The notes below the pieces were generated by a model. That model was given only the letters and a program-made list of their open reading frames with translations, did not search any database and had not been told where the DNA came from. Below are positions 7,569-16,710 of a DNA stretch of 41,915 bases, one piece after another. Every line of letters begins with the position of its first letter. The first letter of the stretch is position 1. The position numbers and the translations under genes were made by a program. Source of the DNA: Bacilli bacterium PM5-9. GTDB lineage: Bacteria > Bacillota_I > Bacilli_A > JAJDGJ01. The stretch lies in NCBI GenBank assembly GCA_029893765.1, contig JARXZD010000011.1, positions 1-41,915 of the forward strand, written 5' to 3'.

Positions 7569-8606
7569 ATGAAACAAGGAAACAAGTATGGAACACACCG
7601 TGTAATTGAACCAAAAGGTGTATTACCACAACCAGCTGCAAAAGTTGATAATGACATGAACATTTATGACAATGAAATTTTAATTGATGTTCTTGCACTT
7701 AATATTGACTCTGCATCATTCACTCAAATTGCTGATGAACAAGGGCATGATGAGGCAAAAATCGGAAACAGAATTATGGAAATTGTTGCTGAAAAAGGTA
7801 AACAACAAAACCCAGTTACTGGCTCAGGTGGAATGTTAATCGGTATTATTAAAGAAATTGGACCTGCATTAGAAGGAAAAACTGATTTAAAAGTTGGAGA
7901 TAAAATTGCAACATTAGTTTCTTTATCTTTAACACCATTAAAAATTGAGAAAATCAAAAAAATCCATATGGATATTGATCGTGTTGAAATTGAAGGACAA
8001 GCTATTTTATTTGAATCAGGAATTTATGCAGTATTACCAAGTGATATGAGCGAAACATTAGCATTAGCTGCACTTGATGTTGCTGGAGCGCCAGCTCAAG
8101 CACAAAAACTTGCTACTAAAGGACAAAGCGTTTTAATTTTAGGAGCTGCAGGTAAAAGTGGTGTTATGTGTTGCTATGAAGCTAAAAAATCTGTTGGAGC
8201 AGAAGGAAAAGTTATTGGATTCATTAATTTAGAATCAGATCGTGAAATGTTAGAAAAAACAGGATTCTGCGATCACGTAATTGTTGGAGATGCAACAAAT
8301 GCAATCGAAGTATTAGATAAAGTTAAAGAAGCAACTGGTGGAGAAGAAGTAGATGTATGTATTAACTGTGTTAACGTTATGAATACTGAAATGGCTTCAA
8401 TTTTACCAGTAAAAGATGGAGGAATTGTTTACTTCTTCTCAATGGCTACTAGCTTTACAAAAGCAGCTTTAGGGGCTGAAGGTGTTGGTAAAGATGTAAC
8501 TATGATAATTGGTAATGGTTATACAAAAAATCATGCGAAAATTACATTAGATGCATTAAGAGAATCAAAAGTATTAAGAGATATTTTTGAAGAAAAATAT
8601 TTATAA
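7569..8606 (+). CDS. kdd: L-erythro-3,5-diaminohexanoate dehydrogenase
   Basis: This 345-aa protein is of Kdd type. It has an N-terminal zinc-alcohol-dehydrogenase-like fold (DNEILIDVLALNIDSASF) and a nucleotide-binding domain with GAAGKSG at 192-198. It oxidises and deaminates 3,5-diaminohexanoate to 3-keto-5-aminohexanoate with NAD(P)+, giving ammonia and the reducing equivalents later used by Bcd/Etf. It lies between the CoA-transferase genes and kamA. The sequence departs from ordinary zinc dehydrogenases, as known Kdd proteins do. I recognise it partly by context. Confidence 0.92.
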   Translation: MKQGNKYGTHRVIEPKGVLPQPAAKVDNDMNIYDNEILIDVLALNIDSASFTQIADEQGHDEAKIGNRIMEIVAEKGKQQNPVTGSGGMLIGIIKEIGPALEGKTDLKVGDKIATLVSLSLTPLKIEKIKKIHMDIDRVEIEGQAILFESGIYAVLPSDMSETLALAALDVAGAPAQAQKLATKGQSVLILGAAGKSGVMCCYEAKKSVGAEGKVIGFINLESDREMLEKTGFCDHVIVGDATNAIEVLDKVKEATGGEEVDVCINCVNVMNTEMASILPVKDGGIVYFFSMATSFTKAALGAEGVGKDVTMIIGNGYTKNHAKITLDALRESKVLRDIFEEKYL

Positions 8607-8625
8607 AATTTAGGAGGATTAAAAA

Positions 8626-9867
8626 ATGAATACTTACAGTAGAAGAAAAGAATTATATCCAAACGTAACTGACGAGCAATGGAACGATTGGAAATGGCAA
8701 GTACAAAACCGTATTGAAACAGTAGAACAATTAGAACAATATGTAGATTTAACTCCAGAAGAATTAGAAGGTGCTAAAAAAACACTTGAATCATTAAGAA
8801 TGGCAATTACACCTTATTATATTTCTTTAATTAACCCAAGTGATCCACATGATCCAGTTCGTAAACAAGCTGTACCATTATCAAAAGAATTACATGTTTC
8901 TGAAGCAGATTTAGATGATCCACTTCATGAAGATGTTGATAGTCCAACTCCAGGATTAACTCATCGTTATCCAGACCGTGCTTTATTATTAGTAACTGAC
9001 CAATGCTCTATGTATTGTCGTCATTGTACAAGAAGAAGATTTGCTGGTCAAAACGATAGTGAATTACCAATGACTCAAATTGATAAAGCAATTGAGTATA
9101 TTAAAAATACACCTGTAATTAGAGATGTTGTTTTATCAGGTGGAGATGCTTTATTAATTAATGATGAAGTTTTAGAATCAATCTTAAAAAGATTAAGCGA
9201 AATTGATCACGTTGAAATCGTTCGTATTGGATCAAGAGTACCTGTTGTATTACCACAAAGAATCACACCAAAATTATGTGAAATCTTGAAAAAATATCAA
9301 CCAGTTTGGTTTAATACACACTTTAATCATCCACATGAAATTACTCCAGAAAGTAAAAAAGCATGTGATATGATTGCTGATGCTGGATGTCCAATTGGAA
9401 ATCAATCAGTATTATTAGCTGGTGTTAATGATAGTGTTCACATTATGAGAAAATTAGTTAATGATTTAGTTAAAATTCGTGTTCGTCCATATTACATTTA
9501 CCAATGTGATTTAAGTAATGGATTAGAGCATTTCAGAACACCTGTATCAAAAGGTATTGAAATTATTGAAGGATTAAGAGGACATACATCAGGATTATGT
9601 GTTCCAACATTCGTTGTTGATGCTCCTGGTGGTGGAGGTAAAATTCCAGTTATGCCACAATACATTATTTCACAAGCTCCTGGTAAAGTTGTATTAAGAA
9701 ACTATGAAGGTGTTATTACAACTTATTATGAACCAACAAATTATGAGCCAACTCCAATTTCAGGAGAAGTTAAAACTCATAAAGTTGGGGTTGCTGGTTT
9801 ATTAAATGGTGAAGAAGCAACTATTGAACCAGTAGGACTTGAAAGAAATGAAAGACACGATCACTAA
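8626..9867 (+). CDS. kamA: L-lysine 2,3-aminomutase (radical SAM)
   Basis: This 413-aa enzyme carries the radical-SAM cluster motif as Cys127, Cys131 and Cys134 (QCSMYCRHC). The PLP-binding Lys339 lies in APGGGGKIP. Asp295 and Asp332 are at the positions that hold the lysine side-chain amine in clostridial enzymes. It converts L-lysine to L-beta-lysine, the first step of the pathway, in a SAM-, PLP- and [4Fe-4S]-dependent reaction. AGGAGG lies 8 nt before the ATG. The 3' end overlaps kamB by 20 nt. The context rules out EpmB or a glutamate 2,3-aminomutase. Confidence 0.97.
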   Translation: MNTYSRRKELYPNVTDEQWNDWKWQVQNRIETVEQLEQYVDLTPEELEGAKKTLESLRMAITPYYISLINPSDPHDPVRKQAVPLSKELHVSEADLDDPLHEDVDSPTPGLTHRYPDRALLLVTDQCSMYCRHCTRRRFAGQNDSELPMTQIDKAIEYIKNTPVIRDVVLSGGDALLINDEVLESILKRLSEIDHVEIVRIGSRVPVVLPQRITPKLCEILKKYQPVWFNTHFNHPHEITPESKKACDMIADAGCPIGNQSVLLAGVNDSVHIMRKLVNDLVKIRVRPYYIYQCDLSNGLEHFRTPVSKGIEIIEGLRGHTSGLCVPTFVVDAPGGGGKIPVMPQYIISQAPGKVVLRNYEGVITTYYEPTNYEPTPISGEVKTHKVGVAGLLNGEEATIEPVGLERNERHDH

Positions 9868-10873
9868 TTTTATTAGTGAATTAAGAAGTTTTGATTCAAT
9901 AGCTATAATTGGACTGAGTAAAAATGCTGGGAAAACGACAACGCTTAACTCAGTCCTTAAGCTACTTAATTACGAAAATGTGATGTTAACATCAATTGGT
10001 TATGATGGTGAAGAAACGGATTTAGTTTTCGGGACTGGAAAGCCAACAATTTTTGTTAAAAAAGGCACTTTACTTGCAACTGCAAAAAAATGTGTTTTAA
10101 GTAGTGATATTCGTTTTGAAATATTAGAAACAACAGGATTTAATACACCTTTGGGTGAAATTATTATCGTTAAATGTTTAGAAGATGGTTTAATTGAATT
10201 GGCTGGTCCATCTTATAATTCGCAATTAAAAGAGGTAATAAGACTTCTTAAAGAATTAGGAAATGGATTGGTTTTAGTTGATGGAGCATTGAATAGAAAA
10301 ACTTTTAGTGATCCAAGTGTTTGTGATCGTACAATTCTTTGTAGTGGAATGACTTTAAGTGATGACATTAATGAAGTAGCTAAGCAAACATTGTATTCAC
10401 TACAGTTACTATCATTGAAAAGAATTGATAAAATTGATTGTGAATTAGTTGTTGAAAACTTTAATGATGCAATTACAATTGTTAATAAGGATAATTCAAT
10501 TAAAAACATTGAAGCATTAACAGCGATTAATCAAGAAGTTATAATTGCAAAAAACTTAGATAAAGATAGCAAATACTTATTGATTAATGGACCACTTACT
10601 GATAAACTAGCATTGCAGTTGATTAAAACAAGAAGTCAAATTGATGCATTGTGTGTTGTTGTAAAGAATGGTACAAGTGTATTTGTTAAAGAAGAAACAT
10701 TTAATCAGTTGAAGAAAGCTAATATTGATATAAGAGTTATTGATGAAATAAATGTTTGTGCAATTTCAATGAATCCAAATAGTTTATATAGACAATTTGA
10801 TTCAAAAGAAGTGGTTGCTAAAGTAGCAAGCCAAACTGATAAATTAGTATATGATTTTGTAGGGGGTAACTAG
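9848..10873 (+). CDS. kamB: KamB: P-loop protein of the lysine aminomutase operon
   Basis: This protein of about 341 aa has an N-terminal P-loop-like segment IIGLSKNAGKTTT. The segment has one more residue than a strict Walker A and resembles MobB-type GTPases. No other domain is obvious. I chose the ATG at 9848 over an in-frame TTG at 9839 because TAGGA (9833-9837) is correctly spaced only for the ATG. Equivalent genes sit between kamA and kamD in other lysine fermenters. There the KamB/KamC pair has been proposed to reactivate or maintain the B12-dependent 5,6-aminomutase. That role is an inference from synteny and the nucleotide-binding motif. Confidence 0.8.
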   Translation: MKDTITNFISELRSFDSIAIIGLSKNAGKTTTLNSVLKLLNYENVMLTSIGYDGEETDLVFGTGKPTIFVKKGTLLATAKKCVLSSDIRFEILETTGFNTPLGEIIIVKCLEDGLIELAGPSYNSQLKEVIRLLKELGNGLVLVDGALNRKTFSDPSVCDRTILCSGMTLSDDINEVAKQTLYSLQLLSLKRIDKIDCELVVENFNDAITIVNKDNSIKNIEALTAINQEVIIAKNLDKDSKYLLINGPLTDKLALQLIKTRSQIDALCVVVKNGTSVFVKEETFNQLKKANIDIRVIDEINVCAISMNPNSLYRQFDSKEVVAKVASQTDKLVYDFVGGN

Positions 10874-10876
10874 TAA

Positions 10877-12271
10877 ATGGTGGCATTTTTAAATCAAAAA
10901 CAGCGTAGTGAAATTGGTTTTGAGTTTGTTTTAAAACAACTTAATGTTTTAAGTGTCTATGGTCAAGAACTTTTAAATACGCAAAAGGCTTTTGAAGATG
11001 CTAAAACGCTAGAGATCGAGTTTGATAAAATTGAAACTACAAAAGAGTATCTTAATAAATATGATAGAGTAATTAAGGAAAGTGAAGTATACTTTTCAAG
11101 AATAAAAAATATTGATCTTATTTTAAATGGGCTTGACTTGATTTGCTTAGATGAAGTAGAGATTTTTGAAATCAAAAAATTTGTTTATAATGTAATGAAT
11201 TTAAATAAATGTTTTAGTGAAATAAATAATGTTATTGATGTTTACTGTTTTAATGATTTTTCAAAATTATTTGAATACTTAGATTTGGATAATTCTAAAA
11301 TGCCTTTCTTTAGTTTGTACGATGAATATTCTCAAGAGTTAAAAGAGTTACGTGCAAAGCAAAAAGAGAGTGATGAACAAAAAGAAATATTAAAAGATAA
11401 AATAAAAGAAGAAGAACAAAAAGTTAAATATGATATAACTAATTTTATTGCTAAATATCAAGATGAATTGATTGCTACGACTAAACAAATTGCTTATTTA
11501 GATTTATTGATTGCAAAAGCAAAGTTGGCTAATCGATATGGATTAGATAAACCGATGATTGCTGATAAGATGGTTTTAAAAAATAGTTATAGTCCGTATG
11601 TAAGAGAAGTTGTAACTGAAAAAGGGTATAATTATATACCTTTAAATATTGAACTTGAAAAAAAGGTTCAACTTATAACTGGTTCTAATATGTCTGGTAA
11701 GTCAGTTACCTTAAAAAATATTATTTTAAATGTTTTGTGCTTTCAGTATGGAATTTATCCATTTGCGCAAGAAGCAAAGTTACCAATTGTTGATTATATT
11801 GTATATATATCTGATGAATTACAGGATGTTGAAAATAGTTTAAGTTCATTTGGTAAAGAAGTTGCTGTCTTAAATGAATCACTAGAATTTATTAAAGAAA
11901 AACATGGTTTAATTGTTTTAGATGAATTTGCAAGAGGTACTAATCCAATTGAAGCAAAAATGATTGTTGTTGGATTATGTAAATATTTACAAACTCAAAA
12001 TATTTACTCGATTTTATCAACACATCTTGATTTAGATTTGGATATTGATTATAACCATTATCAGGTTGCTGGATTAAGCAATGTTCAAGAAACTGAATTA
12101 TCGAGTGATGATATTTTGAAGGTAATGGATTATTCACTAATGAAAGTTGACAACAAGACAAAGGTACCAAACGATGCGTTTAAAGTAATGAATTTTTTGA
12201 ATTTAAATAGAGAGTTAAAAAATATTATAGAAAAAGAATATGAAAAGGAGACAAACAATGGGCAAAATTGA
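10877..12271 (+). CDS. kamC: KamC: MutS-like ATPase of the lysine aminomutase operon
   Basis: This 464-aa protein has the MutS core ATPase without the mismatch-recognition domain. It shows a helical/lever-like region (about 1-145), a charged coiled coil (about 150-185), Walker A GSNMSGKS (269-276), a signature-like SLSSFGKE (321-328) and Walker B LIVLDEFARGTN with Asp349-Glu350. It is about half the length of real MutS and starts 3 nt after kamB. Its fixed place between kamB and kamD argues for a role in aminomutase reactivation or cofactor exchange rather than DNA repair. That role is inferred. Its 3' end overlaps kamD by 14 nt. Confidence 0.85.
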   Translation: MVAFLNQKQRSEIGFEFVLKQLNVLSVYGQELLNTQKAFEDAKTLEIEFDKIETTKEYLNKYDRVIKESEVYFSRIKNIDLILNGLDLICLDEVEIFEIKKFVYNVMNLNKCFSEINNVIDVYCFNDFSKLFEYLDLDNSKMPFFSLYDEYSQELKELRAKQKESDEQKEILKDKIKEEEQKVKYDITNFIAKYQDELIATTKQIAYLDLLIAKAKLANRYGLDKPMIADKMVLKNSYSPYVREVVTEKGYNYIPLNIELEKKVQLITGSNMSGKSVTLKNIILNVLCFQYGIYPFAQEAKLPIVDYIVYISDELQDVENSLSSFGKEVAVLNESLEFIKEKHGLIVLDEFARGTNPIEAKMIVVGLCKYLQTQNIYSILSTHLDLDLDIDYNHYQVAGLSNVQETELSSDDILKVMDYSLMKVDNKTKVPNDAFKVMNFLNLNRELKNIIEKEYEKETNNGQN

Positions 12272-13808
12272 TATTGATACAACATTAGTTGATAAAGCAC
12301 GTAGTGTTTCAAAAAAGATTGCTGATGATGTTCAAGGATTTGTAGATACTAATACAACTGTCGCTACTGAAAGAACGATTTGTCGTTTATTAGGTATTGA
12401 TGGTGTTGATGAGATGGAAGTTCCATATCCAAATATTTTAGTTGATCACTTAGTGGAAAATAATAAATTAAGCCAAGGTGTATGCTTATATTTAGGAAAT
12501 GCAATAATTCAAGAAGGATTAAGTGCACAAGAAATTGCTGAAAAAGTTGCTAAAGGTGAATTAAACATTTGTGAATTACCAATGGCAAGCTACAATGAAA
12601 TTGTTGAAGTTGTTAATAAAGAGGCAAAAGCTACAGTAGCTAAAATTGCTGAAAATAGAGAAACAAGAACGAATTATTTAAATAAATATGGTGATAAAAC
12701 TGGGCCATATTTATATGTAATTGTTGCAACAGGAAATATCTATGAAGATATTGTTCAAGCTAAGGCTGCTGCTCGTCAAGGTGCTGATATTATTGCAGTT
12801 ATTAGAACAACTGGACAATCATTATTAGATTATGTTCCTTATGGACCTACGACTGAAGGTTTTGGTGGAACTTATGCAACTCAAGAAAACTTTAAAATTA
12901 TGCGTAAAGCATTAGATGAAGTTGGTGCAGAACAAGGTCGTTATATTAGAATTTGTAACTACTGTTCAGGATTATGTATGCCTGAGATTGCTGCAATGGG
13001 TGCTTTTGAAAGATTAGATGTTATGTTAAATGATGCATTATATGGTATCTTATTTAGAGATATTAATATGAAAAGAACAATCGTTGACCAATATTTCTCT
13101 CGTATTATCAATGGATTTGCGGGTGTAATTATTAATACTGGTGAAGATAACTATTTAACTACTGCTGATGCAGTTGAAGAAGCTCATACAGTTCTTGCTT
13201 CACAATTTATTAATGAGCAATTTGCTTTAAATGCTGGTATGAGAGAAGAACAAATGGGATTAGGTCATGCTTTTGAAATTGATCCAGATACAAAAAATAG
13301 TTTTGTATTAGAATTAGCTCAAGCTCAAATGGTTCGTCAAATATTCCCTAAAGCTCCTTTAAAATATATGCCACCTACTAAATTTATGACTGGTAATATC
13401 TTTAAAGGTCAAGTACAAGATGCTTTATTCAACATGGTTACAATCATGACTGGACAAAAACTTCATTTACTTGGAATGTTAACAGAAGCTATTCATACAC
13501 CATTTATTTCAGATCGTTATTTATCTATTGAAAATGCACAATATATCTTTGATGCAATGGAAGATTTAGGTAGTGAAATTGAATATAAAAAAGATGGTAT
13601 TATGGAAAAAAGATGTGCTGAAGTATTAAAAAATGCTGTTGAACTATTAGAAGAAATTGATAGTTATGGATTATTTAATGCTTTAGAAAAAGGAATTTTT
13701 GCGAATGTTAAAAGACCAATTGATGGTGGTAAAGGATTATCTGGCGTTGTTGCAAAAGATGAGACATATTTCAATCCATTTATTGAGTTAATGAAAGGAG
13801 TGTACTAG
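12258..13808 (+). CDS. kamD: Beta-lysine 5,6-aminomutase, alpha subunit
   Basis: This 516-aa large subunit of the adenosylcobalamin- and PLP-dependent D-lysine/beta-lysine 5,6-aminomutase forms the TIM-barrel catalytic body. It moves the terminal amino group of beta-lysine from C6 to C5, giving 3,5-diaminohexanoate. I place the start at the ATG at 12258, preceded by AAGGAG (12245-12250), rather than the in-frame ATG at 12240, which lies upstream of that ribosome-binding site. It overlaps kamC and is 2 nt from kamE. Recognised features include RICNYCSGLCMPEIAAMG and the family-typical start GKIDIDTTLVDKAR. Confidence 0.94.
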   Translation: MGKIDIDTTLVDKARSVSKKIADDVQGFVDTNTTVATERTICRLLGIDGVDEMEVPYPNILVDHLVENNKLSQGVCLYLGNAIIQEGLSAQEIAEKVAKGELNICELPMASYNEIVEVVNKEAKATVAKIAENRETRTNYLNKYGDKTGPYLYVIVATGNIYEDIVQAKAAARQGADIIAVIRTTGQSLLDYVPYGPTTEGFGGTYATQENFKIMRKALDEVGAEQGRYIRICNYCSGLCMPEIAAMGAFERLDVMLNDALYGILFRDINMKRTIVDQYFSRIINGFAGVIINTGEDNYLTTADAVEEAHTVLASQFINEQFALNAGMREEQMGLGHAFEIDPDTKNSFVLELAQAQMVRQIFPKAPLKYMPPTKFMTGNIFKGQVQDALFNMVTIMTGQKLHLLGMLTEAIHTPFISDRYLSIENAQYIFDAMEDLGSEIEYKKDGIMEKRCAEVLKNAVELLEEIDSYGLFNALEKGIFANVKRPIDGGKGLSGVVAKDETYFNPFIELMKGVY

Positions 13809-13810
13809 TC

Positions 13811-14560
13811 ATGTCACAATTTGATCCAAAAAATGTTTTACCTTATGGAGATACAATGAATGATGGAAAAGTACAACTATCTTTTTCATTACCAGTTAAC
13901 AATGACCAAAAAGGTATTGAGGCTGCAAAATTAGTAGCTAAAAATATGGGACTTGAAAACCCATTAGTGCCGTATGCACATGCATTAGATGAAGGATTTA
14001 CTTTCTATGTAGTATATGGTGAAATGAAAAAAGGTATCAACTATGATGATATTAAAGTTGTTGAAGTTGAAACTGATGTTATGGATATGCATGAAACAGA
14101 TGATTTCATTAAAGAACATATTAAACGTAAAATTGTTGTAGTTGGAGCTTCAACTGGAACAGATGCACATACAGTAGGTATTGATGCAATTATGAATATG
14201 AAAGGTTTTGCTGGGCACTATGGTTTAGAGCGTTATGATATGATTGATGCTTATAACTTAGGTAGTCAAGTTGAAAACGAAGAATTCATTGCTAAAGCAA
14301 TTGAATTGAATGCTGATGTTTTACTTGTTAGTCAAACAGTAACACAAAAAGACGTTCATATTGAAAATATGACAAATTTAATTGAATTGTTAGAAGCAAG
14401 TAATTTAAGAGATAAAGTAATCTTATGTTGTGGTGGGCCACGTGTGAGCCATGAACTTGCAAAAGAATTAGGATATGATGCTGGATTTGGTCCAGGAAAA
14501 TTTGCTGATGATGTAGCAAGTTATATCGTGAATGAGATGGTAGAAAGAGGTATTAAATAA
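13811..14560 (+). CDS. kamE: Beta-lysine 5,6-aminomutase, beta subunit (B12-binding)
   Basis: This 249-aa subunit has the base-off cobalamin motif Asp118-x-His120-x-x-Gly123 (TDAHTVG), where His120 ligates cobalt. Lys131 (NMKGF) corresponds to the PLP-binding lysine, and the 11-residue spacing matches the clostridial enzyme (His133/Lys144). The second half is a Rossmann-like B12 domain. It pairs with KamD. AAAGGAG precedes the ATG. All residues needed for radical aminomutase chemistry are present. Confidence 0.96.
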   Translation: MSQFDPKNVLPYGDTMNDGKVQLSFSLPVNNDQKGIEAAKLVAKNMGLENPLVPYAHALDEGFTFYVVYGEMKKGINYDDIKVVEVETDVMDMHETDDFIKEHIKRKIVVVGASTGTDAHTVGIDAIMNMKGFAGHYGLERYDMIDAYNLGSQVENEEFIAKAIELNADVLLVSQTVTQKDVHIENMTNLIELLEASNLRDKVILCCGGPRVSHELAKELGYDAGFGPGKFADDVASYIVNEMVERGIK

Positions 14561-14562
14561 GA

Positions 14563-15765
14563 ATGAATGTATACATTGTAGATGCTAAAAGAACAGCTAT
14601 TGGTTCATTAGGCAAAAGTTTATCGAAAGTCCATGTGGCTGATTTAGGAGCAAGTGTCGTAGCTGAGTTAGTAAAAAAACATAATATTAAAAGTGAAGAT
14701 ATTGATGAAGTAATATCAGGAAATGCTTTACCTGCAGCAGCAGGACAAGGTGTTGGACGACAAGTAGCAATTAAATCAGGATTAGCTGAATCAGTTTGCG
14801 GTCATACAGTAAGCATGGTATGTGGATCAGGTGTTAAAAGCATCAACAATGCTTTTGGGTTAATTAAAGGAGAAGAAGCTAAATTAATTATTGCTGGTGG
14901 AACTGAAAATATGAGTTTAGCACCATATGCTATTCCAGGAGCTCGTGCTGGATTAAGATTAGGTGATACAACAGCGGTTGATACTTTGGTTTTTGATGCT
15001 TTAACAGATGCCTATAATGGAATTCATATGGGTGTAACTGCTGAAAATGTTGCGAAAAGATGTGGCATTACTCGTGAAATGCAAGATGAGTTTTCATTAG
15101 AATCACAACAAAAAGCTTTAAATGCAATCGAAAAAGGATATTTCAAAGATGAGATTGTTCCAATTACAATCAAAAATCGTCGTCAAGAAATAATTTTTGA
15201 TACTGATGAACATCCAAAAGAAACATCATTAGAAAAATTAGCTAATTTAGCACCTGTTTTTGAAAAAGATGGAACAGTTACAGCTGGAAATGCTAGTGGA
15301 ATTAATGATGGAGCAGCTTATGCGATAATTGCAAATGATGAAATGGTTGAAAAATACAACTTTAAACCAATGGCAAAAATTATTGCTTGTGCTCAGGCAG
15401 GAATTGACCCTAAGGTTATGGGGTTAGGGCCAGCTTATGCTATTAAAAAATTATTAGCAAAAACAGATTTAACTATTGATGATATTGATATTTTTGAATT
15501 AAATGAAGCTTTTGCTGCCCAATCTCTTGGTGTTGCAAAAGAAATGTCAAAAATGTTTAATGTTGATGAAAAATCAATTTTAGATAAAACAAACTATTGT
15601 GGTGGTGCGATTGCTTTAGGTCATCCAGTGGGTGCAAGTGGAGCTCGTATTATAACAACATTAGTTCATCAAATGAAAAGATTAAATAAAAAATATGGTA
15701 TTGCCTCTCTTTGTATTGGTGGAGGAATGGGTATTGCAATTTTAGTTGAAAATACTGAAAAATAG
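14563..15765 (+). CDS. Acetyl-CoA C-acetyltransferase (thiolase)
   Basis: This is a 400-aa thiolase with the acyl-enzyme Cys87 (SMVCGSGVKS), His354 (GGAIALGHPVGASG) and the second active-site Cys384 (SLCIGGGMG). In lysine fermentation it cleaves acetoacetyl-CoA to two acetyl-CoA. One regenerates the Kce co-substrate and the other can yield ATP through acetate. The reverse direction would make acetoacetyl-CoA for the following SDR. It starts 2 nt after kamE. A weak hairpin separates it from the next gene. Confidence 0.95.
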   Translation: MNVYIVDAKRTAIGSLGKSLSKVHVADLGASVVAELVKKHNIKSEDIDEVISGNALPAAAGQGVGRQVAIKSGLAESVCGHTVSMVCGSGVKSINNAFGLIKGEEAKLIIAGGTENMSLAPYAIPGARAGLRLGDTTAVDTLVFDALTDAYNGIHMGVTAENVAKRCGITREMQDEFSLESQQKALNAIEKGYFKDEIVPITIKNRRQEIIFDTDEHPKETSLEKLANLAPVFEKDGTVTAGNASGINDGAAYAIIANDEMVEKYNFKPMAKIIACAQAGIDPKVMGLGPAYAIKKLLAKTDLTIDDIDIFELNEAFAAQSLGVAKEMSKMFNVDEKSILDKTNYCGGAIALGHPVGASGARIITTLVHQMKRLNKKYGIASLCIGGGMGIAILVENTEK

Positions 15766-15775
15766 TAATACAATT

Positions 15776-15802
15776 AAAGCAGAGGAGTAATCCTTTGCTT
15801 TT
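15776..15802 (+). terminator. Weak intrinsic terminator or attenuating hairpin
   Basis: The 11-bp stem 15776-15786/15791-15801 (AAAGCAGAGGA against TCCTTTGCTTT, one G-U pair) has a GTAA loop. It is followed only by TTATT, so termination is probably partial. It may lower expression of the SDR gene relative to the kam genes. Confidence 0.45.
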
Positions 15803-15825
15803 ATTAAATTGAAAGGAAGTTGACT

Positions 15826-16545
15826 ATGAGATTAGAAAATAAAGTGGCTTTAGTAACAGGAGCTGCAAATGGAATCGGGAAAGAAATAGCTTTATTATTT
15901 GCAAAAGAAGGTGCTAAAGTTGTAGCATGCGATATGAGTGAGATTGATTATTCAGATCCAAACGTTGAGGGAATGATTTTAAATGTTACTGATGTTGAAG
16001 GATGTAAAGATACTTTTGATAAGATAATGGAAAAATATGGTAAAATTGATATTCTTGTAAATAATGCGGGAATAACTAGAGATGGTTTAACAGCAAAAAT
16101 GACTGATGAAATGTGGGATTTAGTTATTGATGTTAACTTGAAAGGTGTCTTTAATTTAACAAGACATGTTGGTCCTCAAATGGTTGCTAACAAGCAAGGT
16201 TCTATTATTAATATTTCTTCAGTTGTTGGAGAGTATGGAAATATTGGGCAAGCAAACTATTCTGCAACTAAAGCAGGAGTTATTGGTTTATCAAAAACAT
16301 GGGCAAAAGAATTTGCTCGTAAAGGTGAACAAGTAAGAGTTAATGCTATTGCACCTGGATATGTTATGACTGATATTTTAAAAACAGTTCCTCAAGATTT
16401 ATTAGATAGTTTTGCAGCAATGACTATGTTAAAACGTCTTGGTGAACCAAAAGAGATTGCTAATGCAGCTTTATTTTTAGCAAGCGATGAATCATCTTAT
16501 GTTACAGGGCATGTTTTAAGTGTTAATGGTGGAATGAGATTATAA
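15826..16545 (+). CDS. SDR-family oxidoreductase, probable acetoacetyl-CoA reductase
   Basis: This 239-aa classical short-chain dehydrogenase has TGAANGIG (11-18), NNAG (79-82) and the catalytic residues Ser132, Tyr145 and Lys149 (YSATK). It resembles PhaB/FabG. Asp36 after the second beta strand (VVACDMS) favours NAD(H) over NADP(H). I use the ATG at 15826, which has GAAAGGAAG 6 nt upstream, instead of an in-frame TTG at 15820. Its position after thiolase, with a MaoC hydratase as the first gene of the locus, suggests reduction of acetoacetyl-CoA to (R)-3-hydroxybutyryl-CoA. A 3-oxoacyl-ACP reductase role is the main alternative. Confidence 0.85.
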   Translation: MRLENKVALVTGAANGIGKEIALLFAKEGAKVVACDMSEIDYSDPNVEGMILNVTDVEGCKDTFDKIMEKYGKIDILVNNAGITRDGLTAKMTDEMWDLVIDVNLKGVFNLTRHVGPQMVANKQGSIINISSVVGEYGNIGQANYSATKAGVIGLSKTWAKEFARKGEQVRVNAIAPGYVMTDILKTVPQDLLDSFAAMTMLKRLGEPKEIANAALFLASDESSYVTGHVLSVNGGMRL

Positions 16546-16556
16546 TTTTAAAAAAT

Positions 16557-16587
16557 AACCAATTCATATTTAGTGAGTTGGTTTTTT
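16557..16587 (+). terminator. Intrinsic terminator ending the lysine operon
   Basis: The 10-bp stem 16557-16566/16574-16583 (AACCAATTCA with TGAGTTGGTT, one G-U pair) is followed by a T-run (16582-16587). Confidence 0.85.
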
Positions 16588-16636
16588 GTTTGACAAAAAA
16601 ATAAATTTCGTTTTAAAAGTATGAACTAAATAATTG

Positions 16637-16666
16637 TTGACTTATTTTTTTGAAAAAAGTTATAAA
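16637..16666 (+). promoter_or_regulatory. Promoter upstream of the LRR protein gene
   Basis: TTGACT (16637-16642) and TATAAA (16661-16666) have an 18-nt spacer, leaving a leader of about 100 nt. A second candidate, extended -10 TGT-TATCAT at 16737-16745, lies closer to the gene. Confidence 0.55.
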
Positions 16667-16710
16667 ATATTATTTATTTTCATTTTTTAGGCAGTGAAAT
16701 TTTACAGTGC

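Noticed and set aside
10877-12271. kamC as a DNA mismatch-repair MutS gene
   Set aside because: It lacks the mismatch-recognition domain, is half the usual length, and is locked between kamB and kamD by overlaps. Only the ATPase core is shared.
14434-14449. CACGTG-centred sequence as a parS site
   Set aside because: Here and at the other CACGTG sites (about 26792 and 39541) the flanks do not match the TGTTTCACGTGAAACA consensus. They are coding-sequence coincidences.
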